DNA from: Streptomyces sp. TSRI0107
Lineage (GTDB): Bacteria > Actinomycetota > Actinomycetes > Streptomycetales > Streptomycetaceae
Assembly: GCF_001905845.1 (NCBI RefSeq)
Contig: NZ_LIVZ01000003.1
Span: 558,001 to 622,000 of the forward strand
Length of the DNA: 64,000 nt
Direction of reading: 5' to 3'
In this document: one piece after another, positions 16,357-25,634 of the stretch
Position numbering within the stretch: the first letter of the stretch is position 1
How the letters are laid out: every line of letters begins with the position of its first letter
Program-made: the position numbers and the translations under genes
Notes under the pieces: model-generated
What the model saw: only the letters and a program-made list of their open reading frames with translations
Told to the model about the DNA's origin: nothing
Database searches by the model: none

Positions 16357-17046
16357 TCAGTGCCGCACGGGCCTGGAGATCTTCGCGCGCAGCGGATCCA
16401 GGATCTCGTCCGCCTGTTTCATGCCCTCCTCCGAGGCGAGATCCGGGATTCCCCGGTCGGGCAGCACCTCCAGCGGGCCGCCGTCGACGTGGGTGAGGCG
16501 ATCGTGGAAGAGCACCAGGGCGCGCTCGCCACGGTTGCGCCGGGAGTCCCAGACCAGGCCCATGACGTCCGGTGCCTGGGCGCGGATCTCGCTCGACCAG
16601 CGCCGTGTCCAGGCGTAGTTGCTCTCGTCGTCCAGCAGGGTGGCGTCCCGGCAGACCGCGGCCAGGTCCCGGCCGGTCACCAGGGAGGCCAGGGTCAGCT
16701 CGCACCGGGTGCGCAGGACGCTCAGCGACCGCTCCCGGACCACCGCGTACGGGATCCGCTGCTCGCTGTGCGCCGGTTCCCAGGGCCGGGAGCGCAGGAC
16801 GCTCTCCGCGAGGGCGGTCAGCGGGCTCTCGGCCAGGTACAGGCTGTGGTACCGGTCGAGCACGGTCCCCTCGAAGCGGCCTCCCTCGAAGTGGATGTCC
16901 GCGAGTCGCGGGTTGAACTCGCCGGGCCCGTACTCGGTCCTGTGCACCCGCCACAGCTCGGTACCCGCCGGGATCACCGCCCGGTTCGGGCGCAGGACCA
17001 GCTCCGTCATGGGAAAGAACCCGGTCATGGTCGAGACGTCGCTCAT
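16357..17046 (-). CDS. RES-domain toxin (NAD-degrading)
   Basis: 229 aa. The RES core is recognisable: LWRVH with R33, FNPRL.....EGGRFEG at 44-60, Y70 and the LYLAESPLTALAESV block with E73 and E81; Arg, Tyr and Glu of this kind line the active site in the family. RES toxins such as MbcT attack NAD+, releasing nicotinamide (MbcT by phosphorolysis to ADP-ribose-1''-phosphate). The ATG overlaps the antitoxin stop (ATGA), giving the usual antitoxin-then-toxin order. At 229 aa it is somewhat longer than many RES proteins (about 150-190 aa), with an extended C-terminus. It should act in the cytosol. Confidence 0.8.
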   Translation of the reverse strand: MSDVSTMTGFFPMTELVLRPNRAVIPAGTELWRVHRTEYGPGEFNPRLADIHFEGGRFEGTVLDRYHSLYLAESPLTALAESVLRSRPWEPAHSEQRIPYAVVRERSLSVLRTRCELTLASLVTGRDLAAVCRDATLLDDESNYAWTRRWSSEIRAQAPDVMGLVWDSRRNRGERALVLFHDRLTHVDGGPLEVLPDRGIPDLASEEGMKQADEILDPLRAKISRPVRH

Positions 17047-17849
17047 CCTTCGCCCTCCACCAGTGCGGTGGCCGCGCCGACCAGCCGGTGGTCGGGCAGC
17101 CGGCCGAGGAGCCGTGCGGGGGTTCCGCCCAGCCAGGTGTTGCCGCTGAGCCACCAGGCGGCGGCGCCCCACGGGTCGATGTCCGCGAGCAGCAGCCGGT
17201 TGACCTCCAGGACGACGTCGTACGGGCTGCCGCCGGCCGCGCCGAACTGGAACTCCGGGTAGCGGTCGCCGTCTCGGGGGTCGGCCAGCCGGATCAGCTC
17301 GGCGGGCGGGGCGCCGCCGCAGCGGGCCCGCGCCTCGGCCGCGGAGAGGGCGGGCGCGCGGAGCAGTTCGTCCTGACCGGTGTCGGTCTCGGTGGCTGGT
17401 TCGGGTGCTGGCTCGGGCGTTGGTTCTGGCGCAGGTTCGGGCGTCGGTTCGGGCGTTGATCCGAGCGCAGGCTCGGGCGTCGGTTCGGGCGTAAGCTCGG
17501 GCGTTGATCCGGGCGTCGGTTCGGGCGCCGCCGACGGGTGTGCCAGCCAGGTCACCAGTTCCCGCGCGCCCGCCACGGCCGACGGTCCGGGCGGTGCCGC
17601 GACCAGCCGGGACGAGTCCATCTCCTCGCGCACCGGGTGGTCGAGGGCCAGCGGCAGCAGCGCCAGGCGCACGCCCTGGAGCGCCTTGCGGACCGCTCTG
17701 TCGTCGTCCGGCGGTGTTCCGGCGAGTGCCGTGAGCCGGGTGAGCAGCAGCCGGTGCTGCTCGTCGTCCATGGCCTCGCGGATGCTGTCCCGGTGTTCGC
17801 CGATCAGGGCGAGCAGCCGTTCCGCCGCACCCGAGTCCCCTTGGTTCAC
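17043..17849 (-). CDS. MbcA/Xre/ParS-like antitoxin with long Pro-Glu-Thr linker
   Basis: 268 aa from GTG 17849 with GGAGG about 6 nt upstream. The C-terminal domain (about 185-262) ends with DPWGAAAWWLSGNTWLGGTPARLL and a LVGAATALVE helix, the pattern of the toxin-binding domain of MbcA/ParS/Xre antitoxins that cap RES toxins. Residues 1-105 are a helical domain that is not an obvious helix-turn-helix. Between them (about 109-154) lies a low-complexity linker of Glu-Pro-Thr-Pro repeats, encoded by a DNA tract of 6-18-nt repeats (17395-17525). The gene overlaps the CHAT gene upstream (GTGA) and the RES gene downstream (ATGA). Confidence 0.7.
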   Translation of the reverse strand: MNQGDSGAAERLLALIGEHRDSIREAMDDEQHRLLLTRLTALAGTPPDDDRAVRKALQGVRLALLPLALDHPVREEMDSSRLVAAPPGPSAVAGARELVTWLAHPSAAPEPTPGSTPELTPEPTPEPALGSTPEPTPEPAPEPTPEPAPEPATETDTGQDELLRAPALSAAEARARCGGAPPAELIRLADPRDGDRYPEFQFGAAGGSPYDVVLEVNRLLLADIDPWGAAAWWLSGNTWLGGTPARLLGRLPDHRLVGAATALVEGEG

Positions 17850-20800
17850 GCCTTCCTCCCTTCGGTCGTCGTCCGGGCCGGGCCCGGATGTCCCTGGTGG
17901 ATGAACGGGGCCCACAGCGCGACCCGTTCGAGCCCGGGCCGCCGCATCTGCCGCAGCAGTTCGCCGTGCAGGGAGCCCGGGTTCTCCCGCTCGGGGTCGA
18001 GCATCCACAGCTGCGCGGCGCGCAGCGCGTCGACGGGGCTGAGCCGGTCGACGGTGAGGTGGTGGTGGAACACGGCCATCAGCAGGGCCGACGCGCTGTC
18101 CCTGGCCGTCCATCGCGATCCGACGACGTCCCGCGCGCCCCCGGCGACGAACGCCGTGGTGAGGGTCAGCGCCTCGTCGTGGTCGCGGGTGCTCAGATCG
18201 GTCTCGCAGGCACTCAGCACGACCAGCGGGCCGTCGGCCGCCGCCCCCGGGTTCTCCCGGTCGAGCAGCCGGGTCACCGTCAGGCCGGCGCCCTCGGCGA
18301 GATGCAGACCCGAGACCGTCGGGCGGGTCCCCGCCGAGCCGTGCGCGGCGACGTGCAGCAGCGAGGCGCCGTCGGCGAGCAGGGCGAGGAGGTCGTCGGG
18401 CGTGCCGGGGACCAGTTCGTCGTCGTCGGCCTCGTAGATCGCACCGCACAGCCGTGATTCGGGGTAGAAGGAGTCGCGCAGGGCCATGACCTCGATCTCG
18501 GCGTGCAGCAGATCCATGTTCGGGTCGGCCACCAGGACGGGGGCCGCCGCCGGGTCGCGCGGCGCGCGCCGCACCGTACGCAGGAACTGGCCGCCGGAGG
18601 CCGCGTAGCTGACGACCGTGGTCCGGCAGAGGTGGTCGTGGGGCGCGTCGGGCGGGAAGCGCGCGGCGTGCCAGGGGACGATGCCGAGGCGTCCGCAGGG
18701 CACCAGGACTGCTCTGAGCGGCCCTTCGTCGCGTTCCCCGTCGGCCGTCAGCCGCTGCTCGATGCCGCCGAGGACGGGGCCGAGCACCTGGAACGCCCAG
18801 TCGCACAGCTCGTCGAGGGCGTCCTCCCAGGCCTGCGTGGCCGCGGCGTCGCGGGGGTGTCGCTGGTGGGCCGCCGTGGCGTCGAGGTAGGTCTCCAGCG
18901 GGCCGCTCCCGGTGCCGGACAGCAGCGGCAGCGGGCCCACGCCGACGCCGATCCGCGGCCCCACCGCGATGACGACGCCCGGGTCGTCGCGCTCGCCGGG
19001 GACGAGGTAGACGAGGACGTCCGCGCCGCTCTCCTCGACGCCGTCGGCGAGGTCGCCGAGCGTGGGCGTGCCGAGCAGGCCGCCCTCCCGCCGGTAGCCG
19101 AGGGCGTCGAGGGCCTGGCGGCGCAGGGTGCTGGGCAGCATGCCGGGGACCTCGCCCCCGGCCTCGGTGCCGCTGTCGCGGGAGGCCGCCCGCCAGGCCT
19201 CGGCCAGGTCGGGACGCCCGGCCCGCTCCAGCAGTTCCGGTACGGCCGAGGAGGTGGACGCGGCCTGAAGCACCAAGGCCCGGCCCAGTTCCAGGGCGGT
19301 GACGGCCTCGTGCACCCGCCCGTACGACAGCGCCCACCGGGCGGCCAGCAGTCCGCGGCTCGCCCCGGAGCGGGCGGCCATCAGCCCGTGCTCCGCGCCG
19401 GACTGGAGCAGCACGTCGGCGGCGAGCGTGGTCAGCGACTCCAGGGCGGTGTCCAGGGCGGAGACGTCCTCGCGGTCGTCCCTGAGCAGGCGGCGCGTGT
19501 GGTACGCCTCGGCCAGGTGCCACAGCGCCTCGGCGGCGATCCGGGGTGCCCGGCCCTCCCGTACCCCGTCACGCACCCGTTCCAGCTCGTCGATCGCGGC
19601 GTCGAGCAGCGCCGGGTCCTGCGCCTGGGCGTAACGCACGGTCAGGGCGAGTGCCGAGGTGTAGAGGGTGTCCGTCGAGGCGTCGGCGGGCGGGGGCTCG
19701 TGATCGGGTACCGCGGTCGGCTGTTCGCCGGTGAGCACCGCGCGCATCAGGCCGAAGTCGGGGGCGTAGGGCAGCGGAAGCTCGGAACCGAAGGGCAGAC
19801 CGCTCTCCTTGGCGCCGGTCGTGCCCTTCTCGATGGCCGACAGGGACCGCAGCAGGTGCTCCTTGTCCCGGGTGACCGCGCCGAGCCTGCCGTACGCCGC
19901 GCCGAGCGTCCACTCGGCCATGAAGCGCAGCGGAGCGTCCTCGGGGACCGACCGTCCCAGCGCTTCGGCCTCTTCCACCAGCTCTTCGAGCGCCGCTAGG
20001 TCCTCGGCCTCCCCGGCCGCCATGATGCGGGCGTACAGCGGCAGCGCGCGGCCCAGGACGGTGGGGTCGCCGACGTGCGGGGGCAGTGATCCGGCGATCT
20101 TCTCCATGTGGCCGGCGATGGCCTCGCTGTGGTCGCGGCCGGCCGACCAGTCCGCGTAGGTGCCGCCGACGCCCGGGCTGATGTGGAGCAGCAGGGCCCG
20201 CAGGCTCTCCAGGGCGGAGGTCGCGTTCGCGGCACCCGGCAGGGACAGGTCCTGCACCGAACGCAGCCTGCCGAGCAGGTGGTTGAGCGCCTGGGGGTCG
20301 CCGCTCTTCAGAACGTCGTCGAGTCCGGAGGTGGTGGCGTGGACGGCGTCCAGGGCGGCGACCATGTTGCGCAGGTCGTCGGCGGTGAGGGCCGGTTTCG
20401 GTTCGGGTTCCGGCTCGGGTTCCGGTTCCGGCTCTGGTTCCGGCTGGGATGGTTCCCGCTCGGGTTCCGGTTCCGGCCGGGCTTGTGGTTCCGGCTCCGG
20501 CCGTGCGCCGGGGCCCGGAGCGGTGCCGGGCGTGCCGCCGCCCGCTCCGAACATCCGCTCCATCATCCGCCGCAGCTCGTCCGCGTGCGGAGAACCGGCG
20601 GGCATCATGCCCGCCACCAGATCGCTCAGGCCGGGCCCGGACGGAGCCGACAGGACCGCCAGCGACCGGCGCAGGTGCTCCAGAAGCTCCGGTGGCAGCG
20701 GCAGCTCCAGCACCTCCGTCATCAGCCGCTGGATCTCCGTCGCCGCGGCCATCATCCCGGCGAGGCCGACACGCGACTGCCAGTCCAGGAACGCGGTGAG

Positions 20801-21220
20801 GTCGGGCGGGGCGCCGGGGGCGCCCGGCTGCGGCCGGACCGGCGAGACATGGGTCATCAGGAACAGCGCCGCCCACCGGCGGTCCTCCTCGGACACCGCC
20901 GCGCCGAGCGGAGTGGCCGGGTCACGTGCCTCGCGCAGCAGCTTCTCGGCCCGCTCCCGGTCCGCGGGCGTCCCGCCCCCGGCGGCGTGCCGCAGGGTCA
21001 GCGCGCCCGCCAGCCAGACGTCCACCGCGCCGCGCAGCTCCGCGTCGTGGTCCAGCAGCCGGGACAGCTGGTCGAGTTCGGTGACGGACGCGTCGTACGC
21101 CCGCGTCGTCGGCGTGGCGCCGCCCATGCCGGGCATCAGCCGCCGTACCCGCTCCGCCGCGTCCGTCGCCCAGGCGCGCAGGCCCTGGACACCGCCGCTC
21201 TCCTCCTGGCTCACCGGCAC
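17846..21220 (-). CDS. CHAT-domain protease with long helical N-terminal region
   Basis: 1124 aa. The C-terminal ~350 residues are a CHAT (caspase-like) domain with the catalytic pair in LLHVAAHGSAG (His960) and VVLSACETD (Cys1005), followed by DVVGSRW and a typical CHAT tail. The upstream part has helical, TPR-like repeats and a Pro/Glu linker (about 235-275). CHAT proteases in prokaryotic defence cut partner proteins after sensing. The annotated start is GTG 21220; GTG 21214 is an alternative that aligns better with the paralogue at 22103. The stop overlaps the antitoxin start (GTGA). The paralogue has the same architecture and a nearly identical N-terminal motif (EESGGV.GLRAWA). Confidence 0.9.
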   Translation of the reverse strand: MPVSQEESGGVQGLRAWATDAAERVRRLMPGMGGATPTTRAYDASVTELDQLSRLLDHDAELRGAVDVWLAGALTLRHAAGGGTPADRERAEKLLREARDPATPLGAAVSEEDRRWAALFLMTHVSPVRPQPGAPGAPPDLTAFLDWQSRVGLAGMMAAATEIQRLMTEVLELPLPPELLEHLRRSLAVLSAPSGPGLSDLVAGMMPAGSPHADELRRMMERMFGAGGGTPGTAPGPGARPEPEPQARPEPEPEREPSQPEPEPEPEPEPEPEPKPALTADDLRNMVAALDAVHATTSGLDDVLKSGDPQALNHLLGRLRSVQDLSLPGAANATSALESLRALLLHISPGVGGTYADWSAGRDHSEAIAGHMEKIAGSLPPHVGDPTVLGRALPLYARIMAAGEAEDLAALEELVEEAEALGRSVPEDAPLRFMAEWTLGAAYGRLGAVTRDKEHLLRSLSAIEKGTTGAKESGLPFGSELPLPYAPDFGLMRAVLTGEQPTAVPDHEPPPADASTDTLYTSALALTVRYAQAQDPALLDAAIDELERVRDGVREGRAPRIAAEALWHLAEAYHTRRLLRDDREDVSALDTALESLTTLAADVLLQSGAEHGLMAARSGASRGLLAARWALSYGRVHEAVTALELGRALVLQAASTSSAVPELLERAGRPDLAEAWRAASRDSGTEAGGEVPGMLPSTLRRQALDALGYRREGGLLGTPTLGDLADGVEESGADVLVYLVPGERDDPGVVIAVGPRIGVGVGPLPLLSGTGSGPLETYLDATAAHQRHPRDAAATQAWEDALDELCDWAFQVLGPVLGGIEQRLTADGERDEGPLRAVLVPCGRLGIVPWHAARFPPDAPHDHLCRTTVVSYAASGGQFLRTVRRAPRDPAAAPVLVADPNMDLLHAEIEVMALRDSFYPESRLCGAIYEADDDELVPGTPDDLLALLADGASLLHVAAHGSAGTRPTVSGLHLAEGAGLTVTRLLDRENPGAAADGPLVVLSACETDLSTRDHDEALTLTTAFVAGGARDVVGSRWTARDSASALLMAVFHHHLTVDRLSPVDALRAAQLWMLDPERENPGSLHGELLRQMRRPGLERVALWAPFIHQGHPGPARTTTEGRKA

Positions 21221-21311
21221 CCTGCCTCTCCGGGACCTCGACAGCCCTTTGGATCACCCCACTATGCCGATCCACCGCGCGCCCGGGGGCGACTTCCACC
21301 GGTTCTCCCGC

Positions 21312-21854
21312 TCAACGCCCGGAATCCGACCGCGCCGCGCCCAGGTCGGCGCGCATCGCCCGGCGCATCTCCCGCAGCCGCTCCCACAGGGCGTCGATGT
21401 CGCGCTGGACGGCGGCCGGCGAGTCCCCCGGTCCCGGCACCCCGTCGTCGAGCCGCCGCACCATGCCGTACAGGGCGCCCAGTTCGTGGCTGACGGTGGC
21501 CGCCGGGCCGAGCACCCGGTCCGGCAGCCGCATCTGGGCCTCGGCGTACACCTCGCGGTGCTGGTCGCGCGCGGCGGTGAGCCGCTGCCGTACGGACGGC
21601 AGCTCGGTTTCACGGCCCAGGGCGTGCAACACGTCGGTGAGGGCGGCGAGATAGTGCCGGGCGGCGGTGTTGACCGCCACATAGCAGGCCCGCAGCTCCA
21701 GCGCCTCGCTGCGCCGCTCCCACAGTTCCTCGGCGCGTTGCTGCTCGCGCCGGCGGCCGCGGTCCGCCGCGCGCTGGGTCAGCAGCGCGGACAGCAGCGT
21801 TCCGACCACTCCGACGACCGCGACCAGCGTCGCGGTCCCCACACCGACGTCCAC
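21312..21854 (-). CDS. Small single-pass membrane protein
   Basis: 180 aa from GTG 21854, preceded by a G-rich stretch. Residues 1-25 form a transmembrane helix (VGTATLVAVVGVVGTLLSALLTQ). It is followed by a positively charged segment and a long helical cytoplasmic part with a YVAVNTAARHYL block. I know similar proteins from Streptomyces genomes without a function. The gene lies 91 nt upstream of the CHAT gene start in the same direction and could be co-transcribed with it. A longer reading from 22046 would add an implausible basic N-terminus overlapping the divergent promoter region, so it was rejected. Confidence 0.65.
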   Translation of the reverse strand: MDVGVGTATLVAVVGVVGTLLSALLTQRAADRGRRREQQRAEELWERRSEALELRACYVAVNTAARHYLAALTDVLHALGRETELPSVRQRLTAARDQHREVYAEAQMRLPDRVLGPAATVSHELGALYGMVRRLDDGVPGPGDSPAAVQRDIDALWERLREMRRAMRADLGAARSDSGR

Positions 21855-22102
21855 CCGGCCCCCATCCCTCGTTTCCGCCGCACGACCAGGGAAGCAGCGC
21901 GGGCCGGGCCCGGTGAATGCCCGGCCCGGACGTCGCCCGGTGTTCGCCCCGCCGCCGACCAGCCGGGCGGCCGGCGGGCGAATCCCGGTCGGCACCCGGG
22001 CGCTTGGGCCGAAACCGGTGCGCCCGGTGGTGCCGCGCCGCATCATGTGCCCACGGGCGCGACCGGGGCGTCGCGGCGCGGCGGGCGAGGCGGGGAGGCA
22101 CG

Positions 22103-25100
22103 GTGCGGGACGAGGAGAGCGGCGGCGTACGGGGACTGCGGGCCTGGGCCGCCGAGGCGACCACGCGAGGTGCCGAGCTGATCCGCCGGGTGGGCAAGGA
22201 ACCCGTGACCGCCGAGGAGTTCGACGCTACGGCCGCCGAACTCCGGCAGCTGCGGCTGCTGCTGGACCACGACCGGGCGCTGCTCGGCACGGTCACGCTG
22301 TCGCTCGGGGCCCTGCTCGCCATGCGGCACGCCACCGGGCAGGGCACACCGGCGGACCGCGAGGAGGCGAGACGTCTGCTCGAGGAGGTGCGGGACCCGG
22401 CGACGCCCGCCGGGGAGGCGGTGCCGGCGGAGGGGCGGCGCTGGGCGGCGCTGTACCTGCTGACGCTGAACGAGCTGGCGGTGCCGGGTTCCGGCCCGGG
22501 ATCCGCACCGGACTTCTGGTCCGTCTTCGACCAGTCGCTGGGTGCGAGGCACGGTGATCCGGCCGCCGAGGCGGCGAAGGTCGCGTCGCTGGCCGCCGAG
22601 CTGGAGGGGCTGCCGTTGCCCCCGGAGGCCCGGGACCAGGTGCGGCAGATCCAGGACGTGCTGTCGTACGTGTCGCGGGCCGACTTCTCCGACCCCGGGA
22701 CGCTGATGTCGATGCTGCCCGCGGACTTCCCGTTCACCGAGCAGCTGAGGATGCTGCTGAACCTGATGCCGTCCGTTCCGGACACCCCGGACACCCCGGC
22801 CACCCCGGCCACCCCGGCCACCCCGGACACCCCGGCCACTCCGGCCACTTCGAACACGGAGGACTCCGGACCGCGGCAGGAGCCGAGGGCGCGTACCGGG
22901 GCGGAGGCCGAGGGGGACGACACCGTCACCGGGGCGTGGCTCGCCGCGCTGCTCGGCACCACGGAAGCCATGCGCGACGGCGATCCGGAAGCCCTCAGCC
23001 GGCTCCTCCAGCGGCTGGCCGGGGACCTCGACCGGCTGCCGGACGGTCATGACCGGGCCGGCGAGATCCGGCAGCTCATCGGACTGGTGCTTCAGACGGG
23101 CGAACCGCTCGGGGGCAGCCGGATCGACGGCGCCGTCGCCGAGACCCACCGGGAGTCCGTCGGCGAGCACTACGCGCGGCTGGCGGAGGCCGATCCCGCC
23201 GCCGCCCAGCTCACCGTCCCGCTGCGGGCGATGAACCTGCTGGTCGCCCTGCGCGCGGCGGAGGACGCCGAGGACGAGCGCGAGCTGCTGCGGCTGGTGG
23301 GCGAGCTCGCGGAACTGGAGCGGACCACTCCGGAGGATCACGCCTTCCGGTCGCTGGTGCTGCTGGCGCACGGCAACGCGCTCGCCACGCTCGGCCACCG
23401 CACCGGGAACACCGAGAACATGGTGCGGGGCCTGGCCCGGCAGCAGGAGGCCCTGACGGCCTCGTCGGTGCGGGAACTCGGCCTGCCGGAGAGCCTTCTC
23501 ACCTCCGTCCAGGAGGCTCTGCAGGCCTCCCGGGCCGTGGTCGGCGGGACCCCCGACCTGATGCCCGCGCCCACGCCGCTGCCCGCGAACGCCTCCACGG
23601 ACACCCGTTACCTCGCCGGTCTCTCGGCGACGCTCCGGCACTCCGTGACCCGGGACCCGGCCGACCTGGACTTCGCCATCGGCGAGCTGGAGCAGGTCCG
23701 GGCGCAGGTCCGCAAGGGCCGGTCACCGCAGCTCGCGGGCGACGCGCTGTGGCAGCTCGCGGAGAACTACCGGACCCGGTCGGGCCGTACCGGGGACGCC
23801 TCGGACCGGGCGGCGGCCACGAACGCGGCGCTGGAAGCGCTCCAGGCGCTCGCCGGTGACGTCGTCCTGCAGACCGGCCCCGACCACGGCCTGCTGGCCG
23901 CCCGGTCGGGTGCCGACCGCGGGGTGCGGGCGGCGATCTGGGCGGCCGCCGAGGGACGGGTCGAGGACGCCGTGGCCGCGCTGGAGCTGGGCCGGGCCCT
24001 GGTGCTGCAGGCGGCGGCCACCTCGCGGGCGGTGCCCGAACTGCTCCAGGCCCGCGGGCACTGCGAACTCGCGCGGGCATGGCGGGACGCGGAGGCGGGA
24101 GCGCCGGGCACCGCCGACGGACTGCCCCGCGAACTGCCCAGCTCGCTGCGCCGCCGCGCGCTCCAGGCGCTGGGGCACCGGGATCCGGACGGGGCGCTGT
24201 TCCGCACGCCCACGGTCGGAGAACTCAAGGCCGGGGTCGCGGCGGGTGACGCCGACGCGCTGGTCTACCTGCTCGCCGGCCAGGGCGACACGCCCGGCAT
24301 GGCGATCGTGGTGGGCCCGGACACCGGCACCGGCGTCCGCGCGTTGCCGCTGCTGTCCGGTGAGCACAGCGGTCCGCTGGAGCGCTACCTCGACGCGGCG
24401 GGCGCGCGCCAGCGGCAGCCCCGGGACGCGGGCGTCGCCCAGGCGTGGGAACAGGCCCTCGCCGAGCTGTGCGACTGGGCGACCGGCGCGGTGATCGCCC
24501 CCGTCATGACGGGCATCGCGGAACGGCTCGCCGCCGACGACGGCCGGCGCAAGGACCGTCCCGGCCCGCCCAGGCTGGTGCTGGTGCCCTGCGGGCGGCT
24601 CGGCATCGTGCCGTGGCACGCGGCCCGGCTGCCCTCCGAGGCGCCGCACGACTACGTCTGCGAGGCCATGGTGATCAGCTACGCCGCGTCCGGCAGGCAG
24701 TTCCTCGACACCGTCCGCCGCGCGCCGCGCGTCCCGGGCGCCGCGGCCGTCCTGGTGGCGGACCCGACGATGACCCTCACCCACGCCGAACTGGAGGTCA
24801 CGGCGCTGCGGCAGGGGCCGTACCCCGAGGCCCGGCTGTACGGCGACTTCTTCGAGCCCCCGGTCGAACCGGTGGGGCCCGGCACGCCCGACGATCTGCT
24901 CGACGAGCTCACCGGCGGCGCGTCCCTGCTGCACCTGGCGTGCCACGGCTCGGCGGGCGTCAGCCCGACGGAGTCCTCGCTGCAACTGGCCTCCCCCGAC
25001 GTCTCCTCGGCGGGAACGGATCCGGGCCTGCTGACCGTGTCCCGGCTGCTCGCCCGGCCGGCCGGCGAACGAACCGGGACCGACGGCCCGTTGGTCGTGC

Positions 25101-25462
25101 TCAGTGCCTGCGAGACCGATCTGACCCACCGTGACCACGACGAGGCACTGACCCTGACGACCGCCTTCGTGGCGCGCGGCGCGCGCGACGTGGTCGGCTC
25201 GCGGTGGGCCACCGCCGACTCGGCGGCGGCGCTGATGATGGCCGTCTTCCACCACTACCTGACCGTCGAGGGCCGGAGCCCGGTCGACGCGCTCAGGGCC
25301 GCGCAGGCGTGGATGCTGAACCCGCGCCGCGAGAACCCGGGTTCACTCGACGGCCGGCTCCTCGACGAACTGCGCAAGGGCCCCACCCTGGACCATCCGG
25401 CCGCCTGGGCCGCGTTCATCCACCAGGGCCATCCGGGTCCGGCCACGCCGGGGAGGCGGTGA
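22103..25462 (+). CDS. CHAT-domain protease, paralogue of the 17846-21220 gene
   Basis: 1119 aa from GTG 22103 with GGGGAGG 4-5 nt upstream; this start aligns with the paralogue. The CHAT catalytic pair is His948 in LLHLACHGSAG and Cys1003 in VVLSACETD. The architecture matches the other CHAT protein: an N-terminal RDEESGGVRGLRAWA motif, helical repeats, a Pro/Thr/Asp-rich linker (about 224-250, made of repeated Thr-Pro-Ala/Asp units), more helical repeats, then CHAT. It is divergent from the small membrane-protein gene across a 248-nt gap in which I see no clear promoter. It has no cotranscribed toxin; downstream is a repeat-bearing gap. Confidence 0.9.
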   Translation: MRDEESGGVRGLRAWAAEATTRGAELIRRVGKEPVTAEEFDATAAELRQLRLLLDHDRALLGTVTLSLGALLAMRHATGQGTPADREEARRLLEEVRDPATPAGEAVPAEGRRWAALYLLTLNELAVPGSGPGSAPDFWSVFDQSLGARHGDPAAEAAKVASLAAELEGLPLPPEARDQVRQIQDVLSYVSRADFSDPGTLMSMLPADFPFTEQLRMLLNLMPSVPDTPDTPATPATPATPDTPATPATSNTEDSGPRQEPRARTGAEAEGDDTVTGAWLAALLGTTEAMRDGDPEALSRLLQRLAGDLDRLPDGHDRAGEIRQLIGLVLQTGEPLGGSRIDGAVAETHRESVGEHYARLAEADPAAAQLTVPLRAMNLLVALRAAEDAEDERELLRLVGELAELERTTPEDHAFRSLVLLAHGNALATLGHRTGNTENMVRGLARQQEALTASSVRELGLPESLLTSVQEALQASRAVVGGTPDLMPAPTPLPANASTDTRYLAGLSATLRHSVTRDPADLDFAIGELEQVRAQVRKGRSPQLAGDALWQLAENYRTRSGRTGDASDRAAATNAALEALQALAGDVVLQTGPDHGLLAARSGADRGVRAAIWAAAEGRVEDAVAALELGRALVLQAAATSRAVPELLQARGHCELARAWRDAEAGAPGTADGLPRELPSSLRRRALQALGHRDPDGALFRTPTVGELKAGVAAGDADALVYLLAGQGDTPGMAIVVGPDTGTGVRALPLLSGEHSGPLERYLDAAGARQRQPRDAGVAQAWEQALAELCDWATGAVIAPVMTGIAERLAADDGRRKDRPGPPRLVLVPCGRLGIVPWHAARLPSEAPHDYVCEAMVISYAASGRQFLDTVRRAPRVPGAAAVLVADPTMTLTHAELEVTALRQGPYPEARLYGDFFEPPVEPVGPGTPDDLLDELTGGASLLHLACHGSAGVSPTESSLQLASPDVSSAGTDPGLLTVSRLLARPAGERTGTDGPLVVLSACETDLTHRDHDEALTLTTAFVARGARDVVGSRWATADSAAALMMAVFHHYLTVEGRSPVDALRAAQAWMLNPRRENPGSLDGRLLDELRKGPTLDHPAAWAAFIHQGHPGPATPGRR

Positions 25463-25630
25463 ACGCGGGCCGCGCGTCCACGGGAGCGGTCCGCCTCGCG
25501 CGGCACCGGTCCGTCTCACGGGGCGCCGGTTCACGGTCGAGCGCGTGAACGCGGGCCGCGCGCCCACGGGACCTGTCCGTCTCACGCGGCACCGGTCCGC
25601 CCCGCGCGGCGCCGGTTCACGGTCGAGCGG
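25459..25630. repeat. Tandem direct repeat, 86-nt unit, two copies
   Basis: Copy 1 (25459-25544) and copy 2 (25545-25630) are imperfect direct repeats that each begin GTGAACGCGGGCCGCGCG and end GCCGGTTCACGGTCGAGCG. The stop codon of the CHAT gene is inside copy 1. Each copy holds GTGAAC at its start and GTTCAC near its end, so a unit can fold into a large hairpin. The second copy does not encode an obvious product. Confidence 0.75.
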
Positions 25631-25634
25631 CCGG

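Noticed and set aside
22740-22860. Functional repeat element in the second CHAT gene
   Set aside because: The short GACACCCCGGCC-like repeats only encode its Pro/Thr linker and stay in frame; treated as part of the protein.
24445-25134. ORF inside the second CHAT gene
   Set aside because: Same-strand shadow frame of the CHAT domain, Arg/Gly-rich with no motif.
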